Notes under the pieces: generated by a model
Told to the model about the DNA's origin: nothing
The model's input: the letters and a program-made list of their open reading frames with translations, nothing else
Database searches by the model: none
Shown: in pieces, positions 26,698 through 35,612 of the stretch
Numbering within the stretch: the stretch's first letter is position 1
How the letters are laid out: every line of letters begins with the position of its first letter
NCBI GenBank assembly: GCA_016703945.1
Contig: JADJBC010000060.1
Location: 124,001 to 188,000, forward strand
Source of the DNA: Candidatus Aalborgicola danicus
Lineage (GTDB): Bacteria > Pseudomonadota > Gammaproteobacteria > Burkholderiales > Burkholderiaceae_C
Reading direction: 5' to 3'
DNA: 64,000 nucleotides
Made by a program: the position numbers and the translations under genes

Positions 26698-26746
26698 GGC
26701 TCCAGCCCACGTGATGCCTAAGTAGCTTGCTATCAAATACAGAGCA
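26698..26746 (+). repeat. Dispersed ~55-bp intergenic repeat, copy 5
   Basis: GGCTCCAGCCCACGTG, then AAGTAGCTTGCTATCAAAT and AGAGC. It begins immediately after the stop of the Crp/Fnr gene and ends just before the convergent cbbO stop. Confidence 0.6.
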
Positions 26747-26761
26747 ATATGACGGTACCGG

Positions 26762-29044
26762 CTAACGCGTCAGGGTCATAAAAACCCGGGTCAATTTTTC
26801 CGGCAGTTGGGCAACCCGGTCGATCACCGTGTAGTGGTTGCCAAAAATTTCCCGAACATATACATCCGCCTGCGCGTCCAGACTGATGCAGTAGCTTGAT
26901 ATACCCTGTGCACCCAGTTCCCGAACGCTATGGCGGGCGTCAGCCACCAGCAATTGCTCGTCCGGCACATCCACATCCGAAGGTCTGCCATCCGTCAGCA
27001 CCAGTAGCAGCTTCTTGTCGGCAGGTTGCGCCGCCAGGGTGTGGGCGGCGTGGCGCATGGCTGCCCCCAGGCGGGTGGAATAACCTGCCTCCATGGCCGC
27101 CAGGCGTGCTTTCACCGGCGCATCCCAGGCCTCATCAAAGCCCTTGATGTGCAGGTAGCGCACGTCATGACGTGTATTCGAGTGAAAGCCGGCGATCGCA
27201 AATGGGTCTCCCAGGCGCTGCTGTGCCCAGCCCAGCAGGGCGACGGCTTCCTGGCTCAACTGCAGCACCGTCTGCTGCGAGCCCGGCACCGTGGCCGACA
27301 GCGATTGCGAGAGATCCAGCAACAACGTCACGGCAATGCTGCGGCCATTGGTCTTGTGGCTTTGGGTCACGCGGGTGTCGGGCATACAGCCGGCCTTGAA
27401 GTCCAGCAGCGAACGCACGGCCATGTCCAGGTCCAGCTCGGCTCCGTCTTCCTGGTAACGCTCGCGCACCCGGTCTTGGGGCTTCAACAGGTCGAGCTGG
27501 CGCTGAAGCTGCTTTGCCAGCGCCTGGTGCCGCTCCAGCAAACGGTCGATAGTGTCTGCTGCTCCCGATGGGTGCAACCCCTCGTACAGACTGACCCAGT
27601 CGGGCCGGAAGGTCTGGCTGCGGTAGTCCCACTCCGGGTAGTGGCGCGCCGGCAGGCTGTGCACTTCTGGCGTCGCGGAGCGGGGTCGCTGCGTATCAAA
27701 ACTCTCCTCGTCGTCGCTGAGTTCATGAAAGCGCCACAGGTGGCGGTTGTCGTCGCGGTAGTCCACGGTGGTGTCGGTGAAGTCCACGACCGCAAACTGG
27801 TCGCTGGGCCGGCGGGTGCGTGCCACGTAGGCCAGTGCCAATGCCGCCATTTCGGTCGTACTGGATGGGCCCAACGCCAGCGCGGCACGAAAGCGCGCTT
27901 CAAAATCCAGCAGCGTGGCATCCACGTAACCGTGCTGCGGGCACAACAAGGCGCGCGACAGGATGGCCAGCCGGTGGCGAAAACCGCTATGGGTTGTGCT
28001 GTCGCATCCGCTTTCCTGCGGGACCGGATGCAGCGCCCACATGGCGTGGCGCAGGCCGGGGTAGCTGCGTTGTACCAACAGGTCGATGCGCGCGTCCTCA
28101 AAACATTCGATGGCAAACCGTTGCGGCGGGCTGAAGTTGTCGCCCACGATGGCCTGGCTCCAGCGCTTGTGTCCTGTCATATGGGCCAAGGCCAACCGGT
28201 AGCGGTCCAGCGCGGGCACGCCGGCCCGGTCGTCGTAGACATCGGGCAGGCGTATGCCATCGGCATCCCGGTAGGGCTGCGCCAAGGCGGGCTCCCAGGT
28301 GGTGGAGTAGGGCACCAGCGCGGCGTCGTCCTGCCACAACGCGCGCAGGTACAGATCCAGCAACCGGGTGTGGTTCACCAGCAGGCAGCCATGGCGCTCG
28401 CGCTGCAACACGGCACGGCTGTCCGCCGACTCGCAGTTGAAATAGGCGCGTTGCTGATCCGGGTGGTGTGCGTAGTTGCGCACGCCATACTCGGCCCAAG
28501 CCCGCAGGCCGTCGATGCTGACCAGATCCAGCAGCGGCCCGGCCTGCTCCAGAAAACTGGGGAACCCGGGGCTGGCATAGGTCTTGTGAACGCCGTGGAT
28601 GGAACCACTGCTGTGCTCCATCGTGTAAACACACAGGTCCAGGTAGTGTTGCAGTTGTTGTGCTGAGCGCAACTGGCGTGCAGCGGCTGGCAGCGATTGC
28701 AAGAACGGCGCGATGGCGCGGCCGTTGGGGGATTTGTTGATGTGCCGCACCGTGGCCATCACCGCCTCCAACGTGTCCTCTCCCAGCAGTTTGGCCACCG
28801 CTGGCCAGATGTCGAGAAATGTCAGCAGGGGCTCCGGTCCACGACCCATCTTGCCCAGGAAGCGACCCGCCTCCAGATACGCCGGCACGCTGCCTTCCGA
28901 CAAACTGGCTTGCGCCTCCCGCAGGCAGTCATCCAGCACCGTGACCACCTCGGGAAAACCGCAGTCAAGCAGACCACCATCCAGCGGCTCCGGGCGGGCG
29001 TGCAGCACGGCTGGCCCCTTAGCCAAAGACTGCGTCGATGGCAT
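26762..29044 (-). CDS. cbbO: RuBisCO activase adaptor CbbO (VWA protein)
   Basis: 760 residues from ATG 29044; this overlaps the 3' end of cbbQ by 26 nt. The large N-terminal region is typical of CbbO/NorD. The C-terminal von Willebrand A domain has the MIDAS motif VTLLLDLSQSLSA near residue 575 and VLTDGRPSDVD near 690. CbbO binds inhibited RuBisCO and recruits the hexameric CbbQ ATPase to remove tight-binding sugar phosphates. The gene order cbbM-cbbQ-cbbO on one strand is standard for form II systems. Confidence 0.94.
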   Translation of the reverse strand: MPSTQSLAKGPAVLHARPEPLDGGLLDCGFPEVVTVLDDCLREAQASLSEGSVPAYLEAGRFLGKMGRGPEPLLTFLDIWPAVAKLLGEDTLEAVMATVRHINKSPNGRAIAPFLQSLPAAARQLRSAQQLQHYLDLCVYTMEHSSGSIHGVHKTYASPGFPSFLEQAGPLLDLVSIDGLRAWAEYGVRNYAHHPDQQRAYFNCESADSRAVLQRERHGCLLVNHTRLLDLYLRALWQDDAALVPYSTTWEPALAQPYRDADGIRLPDVYDDRAGVPALDRYRLALAHMTGHKRWSQAIVGDNFSPPQRFAIECFEDARIDLLVQRSYPGLRHAMWALHPVPQESGCDSTTHSGFRHRLAILSRALLCPQHGYVDATLLDFEARFRAALALGPSSTTEMAALALAYVARTRRPSDQFAVVDFTDTTVDYRDDNRHLWRFHELSDDEESFDTQRPRSATPEVHSLPARHYPEWDYRSQTFRPDWVSLYEGLHPSGAADTIDRLLERHQALAKQLQRQLDLLKPQDRVRERYQEDGAELDLDMAVRSLLDFKAGCMPDTRVTQSHKTNGRSIAVTLLLDLSQSLSATVPGSQQTVLQLSQEAVALLGWAQQRLGDPFAIAGFHSNTRHDVRYLHIKGFDEAWDAPVKARLAAMEAGYSTRLGAAMRHAAHTLAAQPADKKLLLVLTDGRPSDVDVPDEQLLVADARHSVRELGAQGISSYCISLDAQADVYVREIFGNHYTVIDRVAQLPEKLTRVFMTLTR

Positions 29045-29816
29045 GGTCCAGCGTGGCGCGGATGTCGGCGTCGTCGGTGAGTGGGCGCACCAGGGCCATG
29101 CGGCAGGCGTCTCGCGCGGCGACATCGGCATGAATCAGGGTGGCGGCGTAGACCAGCAACCGGGTAGAAATACCTTCCACCAATCCGTGCCCTTTGAGCT
29201 TGCGTGCCACGGCAGCCAGTTGCACCAATTGGCCTGCTACGGCGTCGTTTACCCCGGTTTCCTGAATCAAAATCCGGGCTTCCAGCGCGGCGTCGGGGTA
29301 GTCAAAATCAAAACCCACAAAGCGCTGTTTGGTCGAGGGTTTGAGGTCCTTCATCAGGCTTTGGTAGCCCGGGTTGTACGAGATGACCAACTGAAAATCC
29401 GGGTGGGCGGCAATCAGTTCACCGCGTTTGTCCAGGGGCAGCTGGCGGCGGTGGTCGGTCAGCGGGTGAATCACCACGGTGGTGTCCTGGCGGGCCTCGA
29501 CGATCTCGTCCAGGTAACAAATGGCACCGATGCGGGCTGCCGTGGTCAGCGGGCCATCGAGCCAGCGTGTGCCATTGGCCTCCAGCAGGTAACGGCCCAG
29601 CAGGTCGGACGCCGTCATGTCTTCGTTGCACGCGACGGTGATCAGCGGTTTGCCCAGCTTCCAGGCCATGAACTCGACAAAGCGCGACTTGCCACAGCCG
29701 GTGGGGCCCTTCAGCATGACCGGCAGGCGGGCCTTGTACGCGGCTTCATACAGTTCCACTTCGTTGGCTTGTGCCTGGTAGAAAGGCTGCTTGGTGATGC
29801 GGTAGTTGGTGGTCAT
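29019..29816 (-). CDS. cbbQ: RuBisCO activase AAA+ ATPase CbbQ
   Basis: 265 residues, MoxR-type AAA+ ATPase. Walker A MLKGPTGCGKSRFVEF near residue 37, Walker B ICYLDEIVEARQDTT near 100, sensor 1 in FQLVISYNPGYQ near 143, and an arginine-finger region STKQRFVGFDFDYP are present. The C-terminal CbbQ_C region follows. It works with CbbO to reactivate RuBisCO. It is separated from cbbM by two large palindromic repeats. Confidence 0.96.
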   Translation of the reverse strand: MTTNYRITKQPFYQAQANEVELYEAAYKARLPVMLKGPTGCGKSRFVEFMAWKLGKPLITVACNEDMTASDLLGRYLLEANGTRWLDGPLTTAARIGAICYLDEIVEARQDTTVVIHPLTDHRRQLPLDKRGELIAAHPDFQLVISYNPGYQSLMKDLKPSTKQRFVGFDFDYPDAALEARILIQETGVNDAVAGQLVQLAAVARKLKGHGLVEGISTRLLVYAATLIHADVAARDACRMALVRPLTDDADIRATLDHAIDAVFG

Positions 29817-29865
29817 GGGAACTCCTTAATACAGTTTGGGCACTGTTGGCGTGTTCGGTATGTGT

Positions 29866-29957
29866 TTGGCGTGTGGGGTAGCCCGCAGAGCTACGTGTCC
29901 CCCGCCCGTTCCGGGCTCCTCCTTGACCTACGCTCTGCGGGCTACCCCACACGCCAA
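29866..29957. repeat. Long palindromic element A in the cbbQ-cbbM gap
   Basis: Perfect 25-bp inverted arms (29866-29890 and 29933-29957) enclose a 42-bp core (29891-29932). The core is nearly the reverse complement of the core in element B, while the arms differ completely. As RNA it would form a very stable hairpin between cbbM and cbbQ and could lower cbbQO expression. Confidence 0.85.
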
Positions 29958-30051
29958 GCGCGGACGAGGTAGGTACGCCAGTGTTGAAATCTGGAATTCG
30001 GCGGCCTCGGAGCTGTCTGGTGTTCCGACATGGCGTTCCAACAAGTTTTCA

Positions 30052-30149
30052 AACACGTTGTGTGCCGCTGGCGTGCGGAGCGTAGGTCAAGGAGGAGCCC
30101 GAAGGGCGGGGGACACGAAGCTCCGTACGCCAGCGGCACGCAACGTGTT
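30052..30149. repeat. Long palindromic element B in the cbbQ-cbbM gap
   Basis: Arms of 29 bp with two mismatches (30052-30080 and 30121-30149) enclose a 40-bp core (30081-30120) that repeats the element A core in the opposite orientation. It ends 36 nt downstream of the cbbM stop, so it may act as a terminator or RNA-processing hairpin for cbbM. Confidence 0.85.
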
Positions 30150-30185
30150 CCGCACAAAAATTAGCGCGAAAGGCCAACAAAGGAC

Positions 30186-31565
30186 TTACCGATGCACCCC
30201 CAACTTCTCACGCCACCCGGGATACAACTTGTCCGCATCCCCCGGGAACGAAGCAAAGGCCCGCGCAAACTCCGGGTGTTCCTTGGCATACGCAATCGGG
30301 TCTGCGCCAGACTTCCAGCACTCATAGGCCTGGCGCAGGGAAATGGCCCCAGCAGCCGGGCTGTCGATGTGGCCATAGGCGCCACCGCCGGAGGTGTTGA
30401 TGACGTTGCCGTGGCCCAGGTTCTCAAAAAAGCCCGGCAGGCGCAGTGCGTTCATACCGCCCGAGATGATGGGTGTGGTGGGCTTCATGCCATACCACTT
30501 CTGGTAATAGACCGGGCCTTGCGCTTCGTCGCGTTCGATCATGTAGGCAATGCCTTTGTCCGAGGTTTCCCCTTCCATCTTGCCGTAACCCATGGTGCCC
30601 ACATGGATGCCCGAGGCGCCTTGCAGGCGTGCGATCTTGGCTAGCACAAAGGCGGTGTATCCACGCTTGGCCGAGGGCGAAGTGATCATCCCGTGGCCGG
30701 CCCGGTGGTAGTGCAGGTACTGGTTGGGGTACTGCCGACGTGCCGTGGTAATCATACCGGGGCCGCCCACAAAACCGTCCACCAAAAAGGCCACTTTGTC
30801 AGCATCGGGACCAAAGGTTTCCAGAATCAGGTCGGCGCGGGCCAGCATTTCGTAGTGGTCGTCGGCGGTGATGTTGGCCGAGAAGATTTTCGCCTGGCCG
30901 GTCTCGTCCTGCGCCCGTTTCATGGCGTCGTACACCAGCGGATAGACTTTTTTGGCCGGGCAAAACACCTGGTTGCCCTGCGGCTCGTCGTTCTTGATGA
31001 AGTCGCCTCCCAGCCAGAACTGGTAGGCGGCGGCAGCAAACGGCTCGGGGCGCAAACCCAGTTTGGGCTTGATGATGGTGCCGGCAATGTAGCCGCCGTC
31101 CTTCATCGGGCGGCCCAGGATGCGCCATAGGTCGGTGATGTCTTTGGAAGGACCATCGAACAGCTGGATGGCGCGCTCGGGGAAGTAAATGTCGTGGATT
31201 TTGGCGTGCTGGATGTCGCCCATGCCCTGGTTGTTGCCGATGATCAGCGTCAGAATGGACACCATCATCATGCGGCCGTCGGTGATGTTGCGGTCGAACA
31301 GGTCCAGTGGGTAGGCAATCCGCATGTCTTCGGTGGCCTCGTCGATGCTGTAGACCAGCGCATCCACACCACGGGTGAAGTCGTCCGTGGTCGACACTTC
31401 CACATTGGTTCCGGTGGAGGATTCTGCGGCAAAGTGGGCAGCTGCTTCCAGATAGCCGTGGCCCGCCTTGGGCTTCATTTTGTAGGCCACCAGAATGTGT
31501 TTTCCGCCCTTGATGAGGTCGGCTTCGGTCAGGCTCAGATCGGTGTAGCGGTTGGATTGGTCCAT
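30186..31565 (-). CDS. cbbM: Ribulose-bisphosphate carboxylase, form II
   Basis: 459 residues, the normal form II length. Active-site segments are intact: TIIKPKLGLRPEPFA near residue 164, the carbamylated-Lys motif GGDFIKNDEPQGNQ near 188-195, HYHRAGHGM near 285, and loop 6 with GTMGYGKMEGE near 322. Form II enzymes fix CO2 with low specificity and suit high CO2 and low O2. Downstream on the same strand are cbbQ and cbbO. No cbbR lies next to it; the divergent regulator is TetR-type and belongs to an efflux operon. Confidence 0.98.
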   Translation of the reverse strand: MDQSNRYTDLSLTEADLIKGGKHILVAYKMKPKAGHGYLEAAAHFAAESSTGTNVEVSTTDDFTRGVDALVYSIDEATEDMRIAYPLDLFDRNITDGRMMMVSILTLIIGNNQGMGDIQHAKIHDIYFPERAIQLFDGPSKDITDLWRILGRPMKDGGYIAGTIIKPKLGLRPEPFAAAAYQFWLGGDFIKNDEPQGNQVFCPAKKVYPLVYDAMKRAQDETGQAKIFSANITADDHYEMLARADLILETFGPDADKVAFLVDGFVGGPGMITTARRQYPNQYLHYHRAGHGMITSPSAKRGYTAFVLAKIARLQGASGIHVGTMGYGKMEGETSDKGIAYMIERDEAQGPVYYQKWYGMKPTTPIISGGMNALRLPGFFENLGHGNVINTSGGGAYGHIDSPAAGAISLRQAYECWKSGADPIAYAKEHPEFARAFASFPGDADKLYPGWREKLGVHR

Positions 31566-31627
31566 GAAGTGTGTCTCCGGAAAAGTGGGTAACAGGCAAT
31601 CAATGGAGTCGACTATAGGCAGCGCTA

Positions 31628-31668
31628 TTCATAATGAAAATTCAATAAAACTTCTTGTTCAATAAGTA
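31628..31668 (-). promoter_or_regulatory. Possible LysR-type (CbbR) site upstream of cbbM
   Basis: An AT-rich stretch starts with the dyad TTCATAATGAA (31628-31638) and continues with repeated TTCAATAA elements. LysR-type CbbR sites are AT-rich with T-N11-A dyads. It lies about 65-100 bp upstream of the cbbM start. No cbbR gene is seen in the window. Confidence 0.3.
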
Positions 31669-31777
31669 ATAAGTGATGTTTCAAGCCAGGCGAGCAAGGA
31701 AAACACCTCGCTGTGCCCGGCACTTTTTGCGACCGCGTAGCCCGTTCGCCGTGCGGATCTTTAAATCAGAGTACACT

Positions 31778-31799
31778 GAAGTAATTATGTAATTACTTC
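31778..31799. promoter_or_regulatory. Perfect 22-bp operator of the TetR regulator
   Basis: GAAGTAATTA and TAATTACTTC are perfect 10-bp inverted arms separated by TG. The site ends 7 nt before the regulator start and is centred where a core promoter or initiation region would be. This is a textbook TetR-family autoregulatory operator. Confidence 0.8.
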
Positions 31800-31806
31800 A
31801 TGTTGT

Positions 31807-32472
31807 ATGCCTGTACCCGACAAGCCATCCAAACACCCCACCGAGGTACGCCAGGCCGGTCTGGTGGCCGCCGCGCTGCAACAAGCGGCCACCCGAAGCC
31901 CGGCCGACATCACTACGGCCGACCTTGCCCAGGCGGTCGGCATAACACAAGGCGCTGTGTTTCGTCACTTCTCCAGCAAGGACGCGATTTGGTTGGGGGT
32001 GATGGAGTGGACGTCAGATAACTTGTTGGCTGCGTTGCAGCGGGCTACGAGTGCGGATGGACAGCCCCTGCCACCGCTGGTCGCGTTAATGGCGCTGTTC
32101 GACGCCCATGTGAACTTTCTGGTGAAATACCCAGGTGTCCCCCGGGTGATTTTTCAAGAGCTACAGCACGCACACGACACTCCACTGAAGGCAAGCGTGC
32201 GCTCGCTGATGCAGCAGTACCGCACGCTGGTCATGGGCTTGCTCGTGCGGGCTCAGGAACACAGGCTGTTGGCGCCGGGCGTTGACCTGCAAGCCGCCAC
32301 CGTGTTGTTTCTGGGCTCGGTCCAGGGCCTGGTCTTGCAGTCGCTGTTCAGCGGTCAGGTGCACACCATGGCCACACAGGCTCCTGGAGTTTTCGACATC
32401 TATCTGCGCGGCATCGCCGCCCACCCGATCAGCCGCGCTGCCACGCTGCACGAATCTGAAAGCACTTCATGA
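31807..32472 (+). CDS. TetR/AcrR-family regulator of the efflux operon
   Basis: 221 residues. The N-terminal HTH reads DITTADLAQAVGITQGAVFRHFSSKDAIW, ending with the tetR signature. The C-terminal helical ligand-binding domain follows. A perfect palindrome sits directly upstream of the gene, and the stop overlaps the adaptor gene, so it likely represses its own efflux operon and is released by a small molecule. Confidence 0.92.
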   Translation: MPVPDKPSKHPTEVRQAGLVAAALQQAATRSPADITTADLAQAVGITQGAVFRHFSSKDAIWLGVMEWTSDNLLAALQRATSADGQPLPPLVALMALFDAHVNFLVKYPGVPRVIFQELQHAHDTPLKASVRSLMQQYRTLVMGLLVRAQEHRLLAPGVDLQAATVLFLGSVQGLVLQSLFSGQVHTMATQAPGVFDIYLRGIAAHPISRAATLHESESTS

Positions 32473-33683
32473 AACAACACCCTGTCTTGTTACGCCGCAT
32501 CGGCATAGGCGCAATCGCCATCAGTCTGGTCGCCGCACTGGCCTTTGTCGCGCTGCGCACCGGCCCGCTGGCTCCCGTCAAGGTAACGGTCACCTCGGTT
32601 CAGGAGGGCAAGCTCAAACCCGCCATTTTCGGTATCGGCACGGTGGAAGCGCGGCGCAGCTGGATGGTCGGCCCCACGGTGGCCGGGCGCGTGTTGAGCG
32701 TGCGGGTGGACGTAGGTGACACAGTGAAAGCCGGGCAACTGCTGGCCGAGATGGACCCGGTGGACCTGGACCAGCGCCTGGCCGCGCTGGACGCGGCGCT
32801 GGCGCGCGCCAGCAGCACCCAGGCCGCAGCCCAAGCCCAGGTGGCAGACGCCACGGCGCGCCGTGAACTGGCCGCCATCAACGCCAAGCGCAACCAGGAC
32901 CTGGCCGCACAAAACTTCATTAGCGCCGGCGCACTGGAAGGCCGCCTGCAGGAAAAGGCCTCGGCCGACGCCGCCCTGCAAGCAGCACAAGCCAACCTGA
33001 GCGGCACTGCACAAGACATCAACCGCCAAAAGGCCGAACGCGCCGCCCTGCAACAGCAGCGTGGCAATGTGCGCCTGCTGGCCCCGGCGGACGGTGTGGT
33101 CACCAGCCGCGATGCTGAAGCCGGCAGCACCGTCGTGGCCGGGCAACCGGTACTGCGCCTGATCGACCCCGCCAGCCTGTGGGTGCGCATGCGGGTGGAC
33201 CAGGGCCGCTCGGCCGGCCTGGCACCTGGCTTGAAGGCCAGCATCGTGCTGCGCTCCCAACCGCGTACTCCGATGCCAGGCCAGGTCGCCCGGGTCGAGA
33301 TGCTGGCGGACGCGGTGACTGAAGAGCGCATCGCGCAGATTGCGTTTGCCGCTGCATCCTCATCTGCCGCCGCACCCGCAGTGGCCGCGTCGGTCGGCGA
33401 GCTGGCCGAAGTCGAATTGCAGCTCCCCGAAACCGCATCTGCCCTGCTGCTGCCCAACGCCAGCATCCAGCGGCTGCAAGGCAAGACCGGTGTCTGGCGG
33501 CTGTCGGAGGGCAGACCCGCTTTCGTGTCGGTGCGCCTGGGCGTCAGCAGCCTGGACGGTCGGGTCCAGGTGTTGGAAGGTTTGAAGGCTGGTGACTCGG
33601 TCGTCGTCTACAGCCAGAAGGCTTTGACCGAAGGCGCCCGCGTGCAGGTGGTGGAAACATTGGTCAAAGGCGCCACACCATGA
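32469..33683 (+). CDS. Efflux periplasmic adaptor (HlyD/MacA-type membrane fusion protein)
   Basis: 404 residues with an N-terminal membrane anchor (residues about 13-30). The lipoyl/barrel-sandwich region (GRVLSVRVDVGDTVKAGQLLAEMD near residue 76), an alanine-rich coiled-coil hairpin (about 105-200), and the returning half VRLLAPADGVVTSRDAEAGSTV near 200 are clear. It bridges the inner-membrane ABC transporter to an outer-membrane channel. It overlaps the next gene by 4 nt. Confidence 0.92.
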   Translation: MKQHPVLLRRIGIGAIAISLVAALAFVALRTGPLAPVKVTVTSVQEGKLKPAIFGIGTVEARRSWMVGPTVAGRVLSVRVDVGDTVKAGQLLAEMDPVDLDQRLAALDAALARASSTQAAAQAQVADATARRELAAINAKRNQDLAAQNFISAGALEGRLQEKASADAALQAAQANLSGTAQDINRQKAERAALQQQRGNVRLLAPADGVVTSRDAEAGSTVVAGQPVLRLIDPASLWVRMRVDQGRSAGLAPGLKASIVLRSQPRTPMPGQVARVEMLADAVTEERIAQIAFAAASSSAAAPAVAASVGELAEVELQLPETASALLLPNASIQRLQGKTGVWRLSEGRPAFVSVRLGVSSLDGRVQVLEGLKAGDSVVVYSQKALTEGARVQVVETLVKGATP

Positions 33684-34873
33684 TCAGCCTGGCCGGGCGC
33701 GATATTGCGCACAGCTGGAGCAAGTTTGTGCTCACCGGCATAGGCCTGGGCCTGCTGATTGGCGTGACGCTGACCATGGCCGGGGTCTACCGTGGCATGG
33801 TGGACGATGCCCACGCCCTGCTCAACAACAGTGGCGCCGACCTGTGGGTGGTACAAAAGGACACGCAAGGGCCATATGCCGAATCGTCCAGCATCAAGGA
33901 CGACGTGGTGCGCAGCGTGCGCGGCATGCCTGGCGTGGCGCAGGCCGCCAATGTGACCTACTTCACCATGCAGGTGCAGGGAGCAGACGGCGACGACACC
34001 CGCGCCATGGTGGTCGGCATCGAGAGCGGCCAGTCCGGTGAGCCCGGCTACCTGGTGGCCGGGCGGCAGATCACCCGCGGCCACTACGAGGCCGTTGCCG
34101 ATGTGAAGACCGGCTTTGCGCTGGGCGAGCGCATCCGCATCCGCCGCCACGACTACACGGTGGTCGGGCTGACACAGCGCATGGTCTCTTCCGGGGGCGA
34201 CCCCATGGTGTTCATCGCGCTGAAAGACGCGCAGGAAGCGCAGTTCTTGAAGGACAACGACGCCATCCAGAACGACCGCACCCGCACGGCGAATAACCCC
34301 GCCTTTAACCGCCCCGGGGTGCCGGGCTTGCTGGATGCGGTGCAGGCATTGCAAAGCAGCAGCCGCAGCGTCAACGCCGTGCTGGTGCAACTGGCACCCG
34401 GCTTTGAAGCCGAGCAGGTGGCCGAGCCGATTCGCCGCTGGAAGCACCTGCAGGTGTTCACCCGCGCAGGCATGGAAGCGATTCTGGTGGCCAAGCTGAT
34501 TGCCACTTCGGCCAAGCAGATTGGCATGTTCCTGGTGATTCTGGCCATTGTCAGCGCGGCCATCGTGGCCTTCATCATCTACACCATGACGCTGGGCAAG
34601 ATCCGCGAGATTGCGGTGCTCAAGCTGATTGGCACGCGCAACATCACCATTGCCAGCATGATCCTGCAACAGGCGCTGGGCCTGGGGTTGATCGGCTTCA
34701 TCGTCGGCAAGGTGGCCGCCACGATCTGGGCACCGGTGTTCCCGAAATTTGTGTTGCTGCTCACCCAAGACGCCTTCACCGGGCTGATCGTTACGCTGGT
34801 GATTTGTGCGCTGGCCAGCACGCTGGCGATTCGCACCGCGCTCAAGGTCGACCCGGCTGCGGCCATCGGATGA
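33680..34873 (+). CDS. ABC transporter permease (FtsX/MacB-like, DevC type)
   Basis: 397 residues with an N-terminal helix, a large periplasmic MacB-type domain (about residues 45-270), and three C-terminal helices (about 275-385) including FLVILAIVSAAIVAFIIYTMTLGKIREIAVLKLIG, the FtsX signature. With the adaptor upstream and the ATPase downstream it forms a MacAB/DevBCA-type exporter for drugs, peptides or lipids. Confidence 0.92.
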   Translation: MISLAGRDIAHSWSKFVLTGIGLGLLIGVTLTMAGVYRGMVDDAHALLNNSGADLWVVQKDTQGPYAESSSIKDDVVRSVRGMPGVAQAANVTYFTMQVQGADGDDTRAMVVGIESGQSGEPGYLVAGRQITRGHYEAVADVKTGFALGERIRIRRHDYTVVGLTQRMVSSGGDPMVFIALKDAQEAQFLKDNDAIQNDRTRTANNPAFNRPGVPGLLDAVQALQSSSRSVNAVLVQLAPGFEAEQVAEPIRRWKHLQVFTRAGMEAILVAKLIATSAKQIGMFLVILAIVSAAIVAFIIYTMTLGKIREIAVLKLIGTRNITIASMILQQALGLGLIGFIVGKVAATIWAPVFPKFVLLLTQDAFTGLIVTLVICALASTLAIRTALKVDPAAAIG

Positions 34874-35612
34874 ATGCCATGAACGCCCCCTCCCCCACAA
34901 CCGCCCATTCTGGCGGCATCCTGATCGAAGGCCTGCGCAAAGTTTACGGTGCGGGCGACACCGCCGTCGAGGCGCTCAAAAACGTCAACCTGCAGGTCAG
35001 CCCCGGCGAAGTGGTCGGCCTGGTCGGGCCGTCGGGCTCGGGCAAAAGCACGCTGCTGAAATGCCTGGGGCCATCATCGAACCCACCTCGGGGCGCATGA
35101 CGCTGGGCGCTGACGTGATTTATGACGACGGCTGGAAGGTGCGTGACCTGCGCACGCTGCGCCGCGACCGCATCGGCTTTGTGTTCCAGGCGCCGTATCT
35201 GATTCCGTTTCTGGACGTGTTGGACAACGTCGCCCTGCTGCCCATGCTGGCGGGCATGCCCAACGCCCAGGCCCGCTCCCGCGCGCTGGAGCTGCTGACC
35301 GCGCTGGACGTGCAGCACCGTGCCAAGGCCCAGCCATCGCAACTGTCCGGTGGCGAGCAACAGCGCGTCTCCATCGCCCGCGCCCTGGCCAACCGCCCGC
35401 CGGTGATATTGGCCGATGAGCCCACCGCCCCGCTGGACAGCGAACGCGCGCTGGGCGTGATGCGCATCCTGAACCAGATGGCCCACCACGCCCAAACCGC
35501 CATCATCGTGGTCACGCACGACGAAAAGATCATCCCCACCTTCAAGCGGATTTACCACATACGTGATGGGCAGACGGAGGAAGAGGCGGGAGAGGGACGG
35601 TCATTGGGCTAA
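34870..35612 (+). pseudogene. ABC transporter ATP-binding protein with a frameshift
   Basis: The start ATG 34870 overlaps the permease stop. The first frame carries LVGPSGSGKSTLLKCLG (Walker A) and then runs out. The rest continues in another frame from about 35070: FVFQAPYLIPFLDV (Q-loop), LSGGEQQRVSIARALA (signature), VILADEPTAPLDS (Walker B). One base appears to be missing in the GGGG at 35067-35070, where family members read CLGAIIEPTSG. Everything else is intact, so this may be a sequencing error. PTAPLDS differs from the usual PTGNLDS. Overall the protein is a MacB/DevA-type ATPase. Confidence 0.82.

Noticed and set aside
27026..28666. Forward open frame of 546 codons
   Set aside because: It is the shadow of cbbO on the other strand; no family features are visible.
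29836..30327. Open frame across the cbbQ-cbbM gap
   Set aside because: It reads through both palindromic repeats and into antisense cbbM, with no protein-like features.
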